A stretch of 31,989 nt of DNA from an uncultured Lachnospiraceae bacterium (GTDB taxonomy: Bacteria; Bacillota; Clostridia; Lachnospirales; Lachnospiraceae), in assembly GCA_910576815.1 (NCBI GenBank), contig CAJTKA010000038.1:1-31989 (forward strand). The letters run 5' to 3'. A model generated the notes under the pieces. It saw only the letters and a program-made list of their open reading frames with translations, searched no databases and was not told the origin of the DNA. Of this stretch, positions 24,309-30,455 are shown piece after piece. The position numbers and the translations under genes are program-made. How positions within the stretch are numbered: position 1 is the first letter of the stretch; the number at the start of each line of letters is the position of its first letter.

Positions 24309-25055
24309 ATGCTGCTGGAGAATAAGGTTGCGATCGTGACGGGCGGTAGCAGAGGAATCGGCTACGCGACTGTGGAGGCATTTTTGCAGGAGGGTGCAAC
24401 GGTGGTGCTGTGCGCAAGCCGTCAGGAGACTGCGGATCAGGCGGTGGCGAAGTTAAAGGAAGCAGATGCGAATGCAAAGGTGGAGGGGATATTCCCGAAC
24501 CTTTCCGATTACGCGGCGGTGCAGGCGGCCTTTGATGAAGTGGTGAACAAATACGGAAAGATCGACATTCTCGTGAATAACGCCGGCGTGTCGGAAAGCA
24601 CTCCTTTTGATAAGTATACGGATGAGACCTTCGACAAGGTGATGGACTTAAATGTCAGGGGCGTGTTCAACTGCTCTAAGGCGGTCAGTGACCATATGAT
24701 CGCGGCAGGAAGCGGTGTGATCTTAAACACTTCTTCCATGGTGAGTCAGTACGGACAGCCGGCGGGAATCGCTTATCCGACTTCTAAGTTTGCAGTAAAC
24801 GGTTTTACCCTGTCCCTGGCAAGAGAGCTGGGGCCAAAAGGAATCCGCGTCAATGCGGTGGCGCCAGGAATCACCTACACGGATATGATGCGTCAGGTGC
24901 CCAAAGAAGTCATCGATCCGATGATCGCGCAGATCCCGTTAAGAAGGATGGGACAGCCTGAGGATATCGCCAATGCGTTTGTGTTCCTGGCGTCCGATAA
25001 GGCTTCTTATATCAGTGGCGAGGTGCTGCATGTGGACGGACTGGCGAGGAGCTGA
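24309..25055 (+). CDS. Short-chain dehydrogenase/reductase (SDR), FabG-like
   Basis: A 248-residue classical SDR with AAAAGGAGG before the ATG. The NAD(P)-binding motif TGGSRGIG (11-18), NNAG (90-93), and the catalytic Ser143, Tyr156 and Lys160 (YPTSK) are all present, and the C-terminus (GEVLHVDGLARS) is typical. Cofactor choice is unclear: the Arg38 in CASRQE could favour NADPH. It is not surrounded by fatty-acid genes, so it is not clearly FabG. Steroid, sugar or bile-acid substrates are all possible for gut Clostridia, and I would not pick one. It stands alone between purA and a HAD phosphatase gene. Confidence 0.9.
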   Translation: MLLENKVAIVTGGSRGIGYATVEAFLQEGATVVLCASRQETADQAVAKLKEADANAKVEGIFPNLSDYAAVQAAFDEVVNKYGKIDILVNNAGVSESTPFDKYTDETFDKVMDLNVRGVFNCSKAVSDHMIAAGSGVILNTSSMVSQYGQPAGIAYPTSKFAVNGFTLSLARELGPKGIRVNAVAPGITYTDMMRQVPKEVIDPMIAQIPLRRMGQPEDIANAFVFLASDKASYISGEVLHVDGLARS

Positions 25056-25067
25056 TGCAGCATGATG

Positions 25068-25147
25068 TTATGTAAACCTATGGTGCGCATTGGGGAATTG
25101 CGCAAAAATTAGGACTGGAAGATTGTTAATATATGAGTTATGTAAAC
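25068..25147 (+). repeat. Pair of TTATGTAAAC direct repeats between SDR and HAD genes
   Basis: TTATGTAAAC occurs at 25068-25077 and again at 25138-25147, exactly 70 bases apart (about seven DNA turns). TGCGCA half-sites (25084-25089 and 25099-25104) lie between them. No promoter or known operator is obvious. The repeat could bind a regulator or be the trace of a local duplication. Confidence 0.4.
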
Positions 25148-25173
25148 TAATGATAGGGAAGGAACAGTAGGAA

Positions 25174-25779
25174 ATGATTACAACCATCATATTTGATATC
25201 GGGAATGTGTTGGCGGATTTTACGTGGAGAGAGCACTATGAGCGGTTCGGTTTTGACGAGGCGATGATAGAACGTCTGGCCGACGCTACCGTCAGGGACC
25301 CTCTGTGGAACGAGTACGACAAGGGCGTCATGACTTACGAAGAACTTTTTCAGGGCTTTGTCGATAATGACCCGGAGATCGAGCCGCAGCTTCGAGAAGT
25401 GTTTGCGGATGTGAGCACCATGGTGATCCGCAACGATTATGCGATTCCCTGGATCCATGCCTTGCAGGATAAGGGCTATCGTTGTTTGTATTTGTCGAAT
25501 TTTTCTGAGCGGGCGCATCGGGAATGCGTGGAGGCCCTTGATTTTATCCCCCATATGGACGGCGGCATCCTGTCTTATCAGGAGAAGGTCATCAAGCCCA
25601 TGCCTGAGATCTATCAGCTTTTGATCGACCGCTATGAGTTGACGCCGCAGGAGTGTGTGTTTCTGGATGATACGCCTAAGAATCTGGAAGGGGCAAAGAA
25701 GTTCGGGATCCATACCATTCATTTTCAAAATCAGACGCAGGCCATCGAGGAACTGCGAAAGCTTGGGGTGGAGGCGTAA
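25174..25779 (+). CDS. HAD-superfamily phosphatase, YihX-like
   Basis: A 201-residue cytoplasmic phosphatase with GGAAGG before the ATG. Motif I is FDIGNV with nucleophile Asp8; the usual second Asp of DxDx(T/V) is Gly10, as in E. coli YihX (FDLGNV), a glucose-1-phosphatase of the same length. Motif II is LSNFS, motif III the Lys in KVIKPMPEIY, and motif IV FLDDTPKN. The cap is a small helical bundle (about 15-85). The sugar-phosphate role is inferred from this similarity. It ends just before a terminator and is followed by a repeat cluster, so it is probably the end of its unit. Confidence 0.88.
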   Translation: MITTIIFDIGNVLADFTWREHYERFGFDEAMIERLADATVRDPLWNEYDKGVMTYEELFQGFVDNDPEIEPQLREVFADVSTMVIRNDYAIPWIHALQDKGYRCLYLSNFSERAHRECVEALDFIPHMDGGILSYQEKVIKPMPEIYQLLIDRYELTPQECVFLDDTPKNLEGAKKFGIHTIHFQNQTQAIEELRKLGVEA

Positions 25780-25798
25780 CCGTAAAAGCAAAGTGAAA

Positions 25799-25836
25799 TG
25801 CCCATTGGCTGTTGAGGCGGTCAGTGGGTATTTTTT
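25799..25836 (+). terminator. Rho-independent terminator after the HAD gene
   Basis: TGCCCATTGGC (25799-25809) pairs with GGTCAGTGGGTA (25819-25830), allowing three G-T pairs, and is followed by TTTTTT (25831-25836). Confidence 0.75.
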
Positions 25837-26024
25837 GCGCGATAAGCAGAGCCGGAAGGCGCACGAAACAGATGCCATGCTTGCATGAGCAGATGGTTCG
25901 GGGGACTTACGGTGAGCAACGCGAACAAGAAATGCGAAGCATTTCGAGTCTGCTTATGCGCGGACCGGAGTGAAACGGAGACTGCGAACGAAAGATGCGA
26001 AGCATCTTGAGTCTGTTTATACGC
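25837..26024. repeat. Cluster of palindromic repeats before the ECF sigma gene
   Basis: This fills most of the 343-base gap between the HAD and sigma genes. GCGCGATAAGCAGA (25837-25850) is the inverted partner of TCTGCTTATGCGC (25949-25961). A unit of about 31 bases with ATGCGAAGCAT and GAGTCTG(C/T)TTATGCGC is present at 25931-25961 and again, with a few changes, at 25994-26024, 63 bases apart. Words GTGA, GCGAAC and GGAAGGC recur in between. The purA-leader copy at 22782-22825 shares the same arms. It reads as a REP-like family able to fold into long hairpins on either strand. No open frame of note is inside. Confidence 0.7.
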
Positions 26025-26122
26025 ACGCCCGTGTACCCGGATGAAAAAATTTTTGTTTTATGTCTAAAAACTCATTTTGGCTGCGAATGATAGGTAAGAA
26101 AGCAGATAAGGTGGTGATCACA

Positions 26123-26671
26123 GTGGAAATCAATGAAAACAATGTTGTCAGACAATTAAAAAAGAGAAATGAGCAGGCTTTGTATTATGTCATAGACCAT
26201 TACGGCTGGGTCATGAAAACGGTGGTCAAACGACAGATGGGCACGCTGCCGCATCTGTGGGACGACTGCATGAATGATACGCTTTTAGCCGCGTGGGAGC
26301 ATATTGACAGCTTCGATGAGAAACGGTCGACATTTCAGAATTGGCTGGCAGGGGTATGCCGCTTCAAGGCATTGACCTATGTGCGCAAATATATCAATGC
26401 GTCGAGGGAAGACCCGATGGAGCGGATGCCTGATTGGGAGGACGAAGCGGCGCAGCGGGAATTTTTCAGGCGCGAGTACGAGGAGGAAGCCATGCGGATC
26501 CTTTCTTTTCTAAAGGAAGAAGACGCCGAGATCTTTCGCCTGGTCTATTTGGAGGAGCTGACCATGGACGAGGTGGCACAGCGGATGAATATGAGTAAAA
26601 CAGTGATTTACGGGCGCATCAGCAGAGGCAGGAAGCAACTGCGGCGGGCTGTCGCGGAAAGTGAGGTGTAG
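26123..26671 (+). CDS. ECF-type RNA polymerase sigma factor
   Basis: About 182 residues from a GTG start with AAGGTGGTGA upstream; an in-frame ATG at 26060 has no binding site and would give 203 residues. Region 2 is seen in LKKRNEQALYYVIDHYGWVMKTVV and SFDEKRSTFQNWLAGVCRFKALTYVRKY, and region 4 in DAEIFRLVYLEELTMDEVAQRMNMSKTVIYGRISRGRKQL, a clear helix-turn-helix. The gene ends 3 bases before an anti-sigma factor of RsiV type, so this is probably a SigV-like factor released by an envelope signal. A terminator and repeat cluster separate it from the HAD gene. I could not place a convincing autoregulated promoter. Confidence 0.9.
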   Translation: MEINENNVVRQLKKRNEQALYYVIDHYGWVMKTVVKRQMGTLPHLWDDCMNDTLLAAWEHIDSFDEKRSTFQNWLAGVCRFKALTYVRKYINASREDPMERMPDWEDEAAQREFFRREYEEEAMRILSFLKEEDAEIFRLVYLEELTMDEVAQRMNMSKTVIYGRISRGRKQLRRAVAESEV

Positions 26672-26674
26672 GAC

Positions 26675-27592
26675 ATGTCCAGAATCTATGAAATGTGTAA
26701 CGATATCGATTCAAAGGATCTTTTGCAGGAAAAGGAGCAGTTGATCGGAGCAGAAAAGGAAAGGCTGGTGGATTTTATGAAAAGAGAAGGGATCCTTTCC
26801 GAAAGCGGAAAGAAGAAAAGGCGTAATATTGGCAGGACTGTGGGCTGGGCGGCGGCAGCGGCGGCGCTTGTGTTAGTAGTAGTACCGAATGTATCCGCCA
26901 ATGCAGCGTATGCCATGGAGCAGATCCCAATTCTGGGAAAAGTCATCAAGGTGGTGACCATTCGCAATTATCAGTTTGAAAATGAAAATTACTCTGCAGA
27001 TATACAGGAAGTGAAGCTGGAGCAGGGTAACAGAGCGGAAAATGCAGGAATGGAAGGTGCCGAAACGGAAAACTCGATTCAGACCATCAACGAAAGTATC
27101 GAGGAGATGACCGACCGCCTGATTGCCAGATTTGAGGAACAGAAAGAACTGGAGGGGGGCCATGGCAGTATTGATACGACACATGAGGTGATAACGGATA
27201 CGGACACATGGTTTACGCTGCGGATCAATGTGACGGAGACAGCCGCAAGCGGTTACCAATATCAATACTATTACCACATTGATAAGACGACGGGAGAGAT
27301 CGCTTCCCTGAAGAACCTTTTTCAAGAGGGCGCGGACTATATCACTCCCATCAGCGAAAATATCAAGGAGCAGATGCGAAAGGAGATGCAGGCGGACGAA
27401 TCGAAAATATACTGGATCGATTCAGAGGATGAAATCGTAGAGCAGTTTGATGCGATCAAAGAGGACCAGAATTTCTATCTGAATGAGGATGGACAGATCG
27501 TGATCTGTTTCGACGAGTACGAGGTCGCTCCCGGTTATATGGGATTGGTGGAGTTTGTCGTGGATGAGGAAGCGGTGGCGGGGATCAGATGA
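26675..27592 (+). CDS. RsiV-like anti-sigma factor with a DUF3298-type sensor domain
   Basis: A 305-residue type II membrane protein. The N-terminal 52 residues face the cytoplasm and would hold the sigma factor; one membrane span follows (about 55-77), then the outer region starting NAAYAMEQIPILGKVIKVVTIRNYQ. A DUF3298-like domain is at the C-terminus (LFQEGADYITPISENIKEQ and YEVAPGYMGLVEFVV). In B. subtilis RsiV, this region binds lysozyme and triggers cleavage and release of SigV; that role here is inferred from family likeness. GAGGTG lies 7 bases before the ATG and inside the end of the sigma gene, so the two are coupled. Its last 58 bases overlap the convergent PBECR4-like gene. Confidence 0.85.
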   Translation: MSRIYEMCNDIDSKDLLQEKEQLIGAEKERLVDFMKREGILSESGKKKRRNIGRTVGWAAAAAALVLVVVPNVSANAAYAMEQIPILGKVIKVVTIRNYQFENENYSADIQEVKLEQGNRAENAGMEGAETENSIQTINESIEEMTDRLIARFEEQKELEGGHGSIDTTHEVITDTDTWFTLRINVTETAASGYQYQYYYHIDKTTGEIASLKNLFQEGADYITPISENIKEQMRKEMQADESKIYWIDSEDEIVEQFDAIKEDQNFYLNEDGQIVICFDEYEVAPGYMGLVEFVVDEEAVAGIR

Positions 27593-28119
27593 TGCTTTTC
27601 CTTATTCAGCAAAGTGTATCGCATTTGTCCTTTGCTATAATCCGTTTTACCCATTGGAAAGAAACTGCGACAGAAATAAACGTCCTGTTTTGAACGATCC
27701 AGAAATAAAAAGGTAATATCGAGAGTTGTGCCATCCCCCATTTTTAATAGAAATTCACTTTCGATAGAGGAATGGGGGAAGGCGTTCCTATGGTAGCGAA
27801 AGATAAGGTGGTCACTATCCAGTAATGTTGCGAGATGAGGGAGCGTATTAATCCGATCCTGTATTTCAGGGAAAAACTGACTTTTTGAAATTGTTTGGTA
27901 TGTAATTTTGCCGCAGAGAATTTGTCTAAAGACGGTGCTTCGATTTGCTCTGGCAATATGGAGGTCTTTTAATTTGTGTAAGCCTGCCAGATGATGGAAG
28001 TCAGATTCGGAGAAACGGAGAATAAGTTCAATCAATTTCCCTTTTCGACCAAGGGTAAAACGGTATTCACAGTTTAATAGTGTTTGATAATTGACAGAGC
28101 ATTGTGTCAGTAAGTCCAT
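27535..28119 (-). CDS. PBECR4-type nuclease-like protein
   Basis: A 194-residue protein recalling the PBECR4 family (phage Barnase-EndoU-ColicinE5/D-RelE-like nuclease 4). The diagnostic parts are YRFTLGRKGKLIELIL, SDFHHLAGLHKLKDL, KITYQTISKS and CRSFFPMGKTDYSKGQMRYTLL, a typical order for this family. His42 and His43 in FHHLAG are candidate active-site residues. GAGGG lies about 12 bases before the ATG, which is long. The last 19 residues, from HHLIPATA on, are read from DNA antisense to the end of the anti-sigma gene, and the normal family ends near this point, so the stop may have been lost. It could be a toxin effector or a domesticated phage-derived gene; no immunity gene is seen. Confidence 0.75.
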   Translation of the reverse strand: MDLLTQCSVNYQTLLNCEYRFTLGRKGKLIELILRFSESDFHHLAGLHKLKDLHIARANRSTVFRQILCGKITYQTISKSQFFPEIQDRINTLPHLATLLDSDHLIFRYHRNAFPHSSIESEFLLKMGDGTTLDITFLFLDRSKQDVYFCRSFFPMGKTDYSKGQMRYTLLNKEKHHLIPATASSSTTNSTNPI

Positions 28120-28180
28120 GATAGATGTGCCCTCTTAGAAAGTCAGAATGTGACGACTGCTGGTAGATGATACGGATTTA

Positions 28181-28210
28181 GAGAAAAGCCCTGCCATGAG
28201 GCAGGGCTTT
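28181..28210 (-). terminator. Strong hairpin terminator of the structured RNA (possibly bidirectional)
   Basis: AAAGCCCTGCC and GGCAGGGCTTT form a perfect 11-bp stem around a 4-base loop. On the minus strand it is followed by TCTC, giving TTTTCTC. On the plus strand the tail is poorer, but could still stop read-through from the anti-sigma gene. Confidence 0.75.
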
Positions 28211-28355
28211 CATGAGCATTTTCTTTCGACCTGGTGGTCTGAGCCGGTTTGAGGTTTCATTGCACAACCCCTCTCGCAAACTCCATAAGGCAATGCTTTC
28301 CGGCGCACTCCCTTACTTCAACGTTTTGACAGACATACGTCGCTGCCTGCCTTGT
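28181..28355 (-). ncRNA. Unidentified structured RNA, about 175 nt
   Basis: A perfect promoter (TTGACA-17-TATAAT) starts transcription near 28355, and a perfect 11-bp hairpin with TTTTCTC tail ends it near 28181. No open frame is seen inside. Pairings I can see are GCCGG with CCGGC enclosing CATTGC with GCAATG, TGTCTG with CAGAC, and the 5' end AGGCAGG with CCTGCCT in the terminator stem. The last pairing would either close the RNA ends or disrupt the terminator. It lies 62 bases before the PBECR4 gene, so it may be an independent small RNA or a leader attenuator. It does not match 6S, SRP, tmRNA, RNase P or a common riboswitch as I know them. Confidence 0.55.
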
Positions 28356-28361
28356 AGTATT

Positions 28362-28390
28362 ATTATATAGATAGTTGAAAAATATGTCAA
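28362..28390 (-). promoter_or_regulatory. Perfect SigA promoter for the structured RNA
   Basis: TTGACA (28390-28385), a 17-base spacer and TATAAT (28367-28362) on the minus strand, matching the consensus in all 12 positions. This is the strongest promoter in the window and has no start codon directly downstream. Confidence 0.85.
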
Positions 28391-28431
28391 ACAATATTTA
28401 TAGCATTTCTAATTCTTGAAAATGATTGCTA

Positions 28432-29589
28432 TTATTTCCCCATCAGTTCCTCCGCCAATGCCTCGATTTGCGCCACATTTTCCTCCGTCAAAGCGGAGCG
28501 GATCTGCACCGAATTTTCCGTATAGGCAATCTCTTTACAGCTTTCTAATCTGGCGCGCATCGCCTTTGCCGCCATGGGCGCCCAGGAGCCGTTCTCGATT
28601 AGAGCGATGGTGCGCTTCTGGTAGTTGTGGGAGATCAGCTCGTCGATAAACTCCCGCATGAAGGGGAACATTTCTGTATTGTAGGTGGTGGTGGCGAGAA
28701 CCAGCTTGCCGTAGCGGAAAGCGTCCTCCACACATTCCGCCATATCCTCCCTGGCAAGGTCCGCGACAACTACCTTTGGGCAGCCCTTTTCGGTCAGCTT
28801 TTCTGCCAACAGCTCGGCAGCTTTCTTGGTATTTCCGTAGACGGAAGTGTAGGCGATCATAATGCCCTCAGATTCCACACCGTAGGAAGACCAGGTCTGA
28901 TATAAGTTTACATAATATTCCAAATTCTCCTTTAGGACGGGACCGTGCAGCGGGCAGATGATCTGAATGTCGAGCGCTGCCGCTTTTTTCAGGAGATTCT
29001 GTACCTGCATACCGTATTTGCCTACGATACCAAAGTAGTAGCGGCGTGCTTCGCAGGCCCAGTCTTCGTCGGCGTCGAGGGCACCGAACTTGCCGAAACC
29101 GTCGGCGGAGAAAAGCACCTTGTCTTTGGTGTCATAGGTGACCATGACCTCGGGCCAATGTACCATCGGCGCTGCGATAAACTGCAGGGTATGCGAGCCA
29201 AGAGAAATCGTGTCGCCTTCCTTGATGATCTGCTGCTTGTCCGCATAGTTAGTGCCGAAAAACTGTTTCATGATGGTAAAAGCGGGCGCGGAGGCGACGA
29301 TCACCGTCTCCGGATACGCCTTGACAAAAGCGTCAATGCTGGCGGAGTGATCGGGCTCCATGTGCTGGACGATCAGGTAGTCGGGGGTGCGTCCGTCTAA
29401 TACGGTTTTCAGATTCCCCAGCCATTCTTCTTCAAAATTCGTGTCCACCGTGTCCATCACGGCGATTTTTTCGTCCATGATCACGTAGGAATTGTAAGCC
29501 ATGCCGTTTTCTACAACATACTGTCCTTCGAAAAGGTCAATGTCGTGGTCGTTTACGCCTATGTATTTGATGTCGTTTGTGATTTGCAT
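28432..29589 (-). CDS. fprA: Flavodiiron protein (A-type flavoprotein FprA), O2/NO reductase
   Basis: A 385-residue cytoplasmic enzyme with AAGGAGA before the ATG. The metallo-beta-lactamase-like domain holds the diiron ligands: HMEPDH (His76, Glu78, Asp80, His81), His144, Asp163 and His215. The flavodoxin domain starts near 243, with the FMN loop TSVYGNT (248-254) and TTTYN. There is no C-terminal rubredoxin or NADH domain, so electrons must come from separate rubredoxin or ferredoxin partners. In clostridia such enzymes reduce O2 to water or NO to N2O and guard against air. The nearest downstream gene on the same strand is over 300 bases away. Confidence 0.95.
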   Translation of the reverse strand: MQITNDIKYIGVNDHDIDLFEGQYVVENGMAYNSYVIMDEKIAVMDTVDTNFEEEWLGNLKTVLDGRTPDYLIVQHMEPDHSASIDAFVKAYPETVIVASAPAFTIMKQFFGTNYADKQQIIKEGDTISLGSHTLQFIAAPMVHWPEVMVTYDTKDKVLFSADGFGKFGALDADEDWACEARRYYFGIVGKYGMQVQNLLKKAAALDIQIICPLHGPVLKENLEYYVNLYQTWSSYGVESEGIMIAYTSVYGNTKKAAELLAEKLTEKGCPKVVVADLAREDMAECVEDAFRYGKLVLATTTYNTEMFPFMREFIDELISHNYQKRTIALIENGSWAPMAAKAMRARLESCKEIAYTENSVQIRSALTEENVAQIEALAEELMGK

Positions 29590-29631
29590 TATGGTGTCTC
29601 CTTTTGATTGATTTTATAAATTACCAGCGAT

Positions 29632-30024
29632 TTAACTATAGTACATATTGTAAAAGTCTGCAACAGTAATGATGCAGTTTTCCGTTGGATAGTGTTTTGT
29701 GTTGCCTGTGATAAGTGGCGCATGACAGAATTTAGCAACTTCATAGAACTTGCGATCACTTTCATCCGTAAATGGAATATCCGTCAGCGGGTCGGCTATG
29801 ATAGAAATACCGTTGGATGTGATGTGAGAGAGCAGACTTTGAATTTCCCATTCCTCAAAGCGGAATTTTGGGCGCTTTAGCACAGTATAATATTCGTTTA
29901 TAATACGATAATCATAGCAGGCTGTAAAACGGCGGCTGAGAACACTGTTAATAATAATGGCAGGCTTACTGTCAGCAGACCATAAAGCAGAGACAAGGAC
30001 GTTGGTATCCAGAACAATATTCAT
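29632..30024 (-). CDS. PIN-domain toxin of a type II toxin-antitoxin pair
   Basis: A 130-residue PIN-domain ribonuclease. I start it at MNIVLDTNV, which follows AAGGGAG by 11 bases, rather than at an ATG 27 bases earlier inside the antitoxin gene. The acidic site is visible: Asp6 in LDTNVLVSALW, a Glu in YRIINEYYTVLKRPKF, Asp residues in PFTDESDRKFYEVA, and the final conserved Asn in ITGNTKHY. PIN toxins of this family cut RNA when the antitoxin is lost. It begins 4 bases after the antitoxin stop and is AT-richer than its neighbours, which suggests transfer. Confidence 0.88.
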   Translation of the reverse strand: MNIVLDTNVLVSALWSADSKPAIIINSVLSRRFTACYDYRIINEYYTVLKRPKFRFEEWEIQSLLSHITSNGISIIADPLTDIPFTDESDRKFYEVAKFCHAPLITGNTKHYPTENCIITVADFYNMYYS

Positions 30025-30028
30025 AGAG

Positions 30029-30304
30029 TCAGTCTCCCTTTCTAGCTGCATTTATCTCTGCTTCGATTTCTTCTTCACTCATAAAACCATTGGTTTGGGA
30101 GCGACTACGCATATTATTGAAAGCAATCATGGCTTTTGCCTGTCTGACAGCTTGCAGCATTACTTCAAAGTTATCTTCAGAAATATCGAGCAGGAGTGCA
30201 GAAGGTTTTCCGTTGTTTGTGATGACAGCCTCTCCATTTCCTTTAAGATTTTCCCAAATTGACTTAGAGTCATTTCTTAAATCACGTACAGAATAAAAAT
30301 TCAT
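30029..30304 (-). CDS. Phd/YefM-family antitoxin
   Basis: A 91-residue antitoxin. The ATG is preceded by AGGAGGT at a good distance. The N-terminal half is the Phd/YefM DNA-binding fold (MNFYSVRDLRNDSKSIWENL, GEAVITNNGKPSALLLDI), and the C-terminal part (FMSEEEIEAEINAARKGD) is the flexible region that neutralises the toxin. It would repress its own promoter, and an imperfect palindrome TATCATATATAATA overlaps the -10. Transcription is away from the 501-residue membrane-protein gene. The cognate toxin follows after a 4-base gap. Confidence 0.9.
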   Translation of the reverse strand: MNFYSVRDLRNDSKSIWENLKGNGEAVITNNGKPSALLLDISEDNFEVMLQAVRQAKAMIAFNNMRSRSQTNGFMSEEEIEAEINAARKGD

Positions 30305-30327
30305 CAAATCACCTCCTGTTATTATAT

Positions 30328-30356
30328 ATGATACACGATTGTCACCATATTATCAA
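30328..30356 (-). promoter_or_regulatory. Promoter and likely operator of the toxin-antitoxin operon
   Basis: TTGATA (30356-30351), 17 bases, TATCAT (30333-30328) on the minus strand. The -10 lies in the imperfect palindrome TATCATATATAATA (30333-30320), a fitting site for self-repression by a Phd-type antitoxin. Confidence 0.65.
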
Positions 30357-30372
30357 CAGAATGTGTACAGAC

Positions 30373-30402
30373 TTGCCTGCCGTTGAAAAATCATGATAAA
30401 AT
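30373..30402 (+). promoter_or_regulatory. Candidate promoter for the 501-residue membrane protein gene
   Basis: TTGCCT (30373-30378), 18 bases, TAAAAT (30397-30402), with the ATG about 54 bases on. It is divergent from the toxin-antitoxin promoter; the -35 boxes are about 17 bases apart. Confidence 0.45.
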
Positions 30403-30455
30403 GTAAATAGCAAAATGCAGGCTGTTCCTAAAAGATATTTTACAGGGTAAATCAT

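Noticed and set aside
24309..25055. Bile-acid hydroxysteroid dehydrogenase identity for the SDR
   Set aside because: Only the general SDR motifs match; substrate-pocket residues cannot be matched to a known bile-acid enzyme, and no other bai-type genes are nearby.
26042..26067. TGAAAA...TGTCTAA before the sigma gene as an autoregulated ECF promoter
   Set aside because: The boxes resemble the SigV-type consensus, but the spacer is 13 bases, too short compared with the usual 16 or so.
28181..28355. 6S RNA, SRP RNA, c-di-GMP, SAM, THF or T-box identity for the structured RNA
   Set aside because: The conserved core motifs of these classes, as I know them, are not seen; no T-box sequence or GNRA-type core fits.
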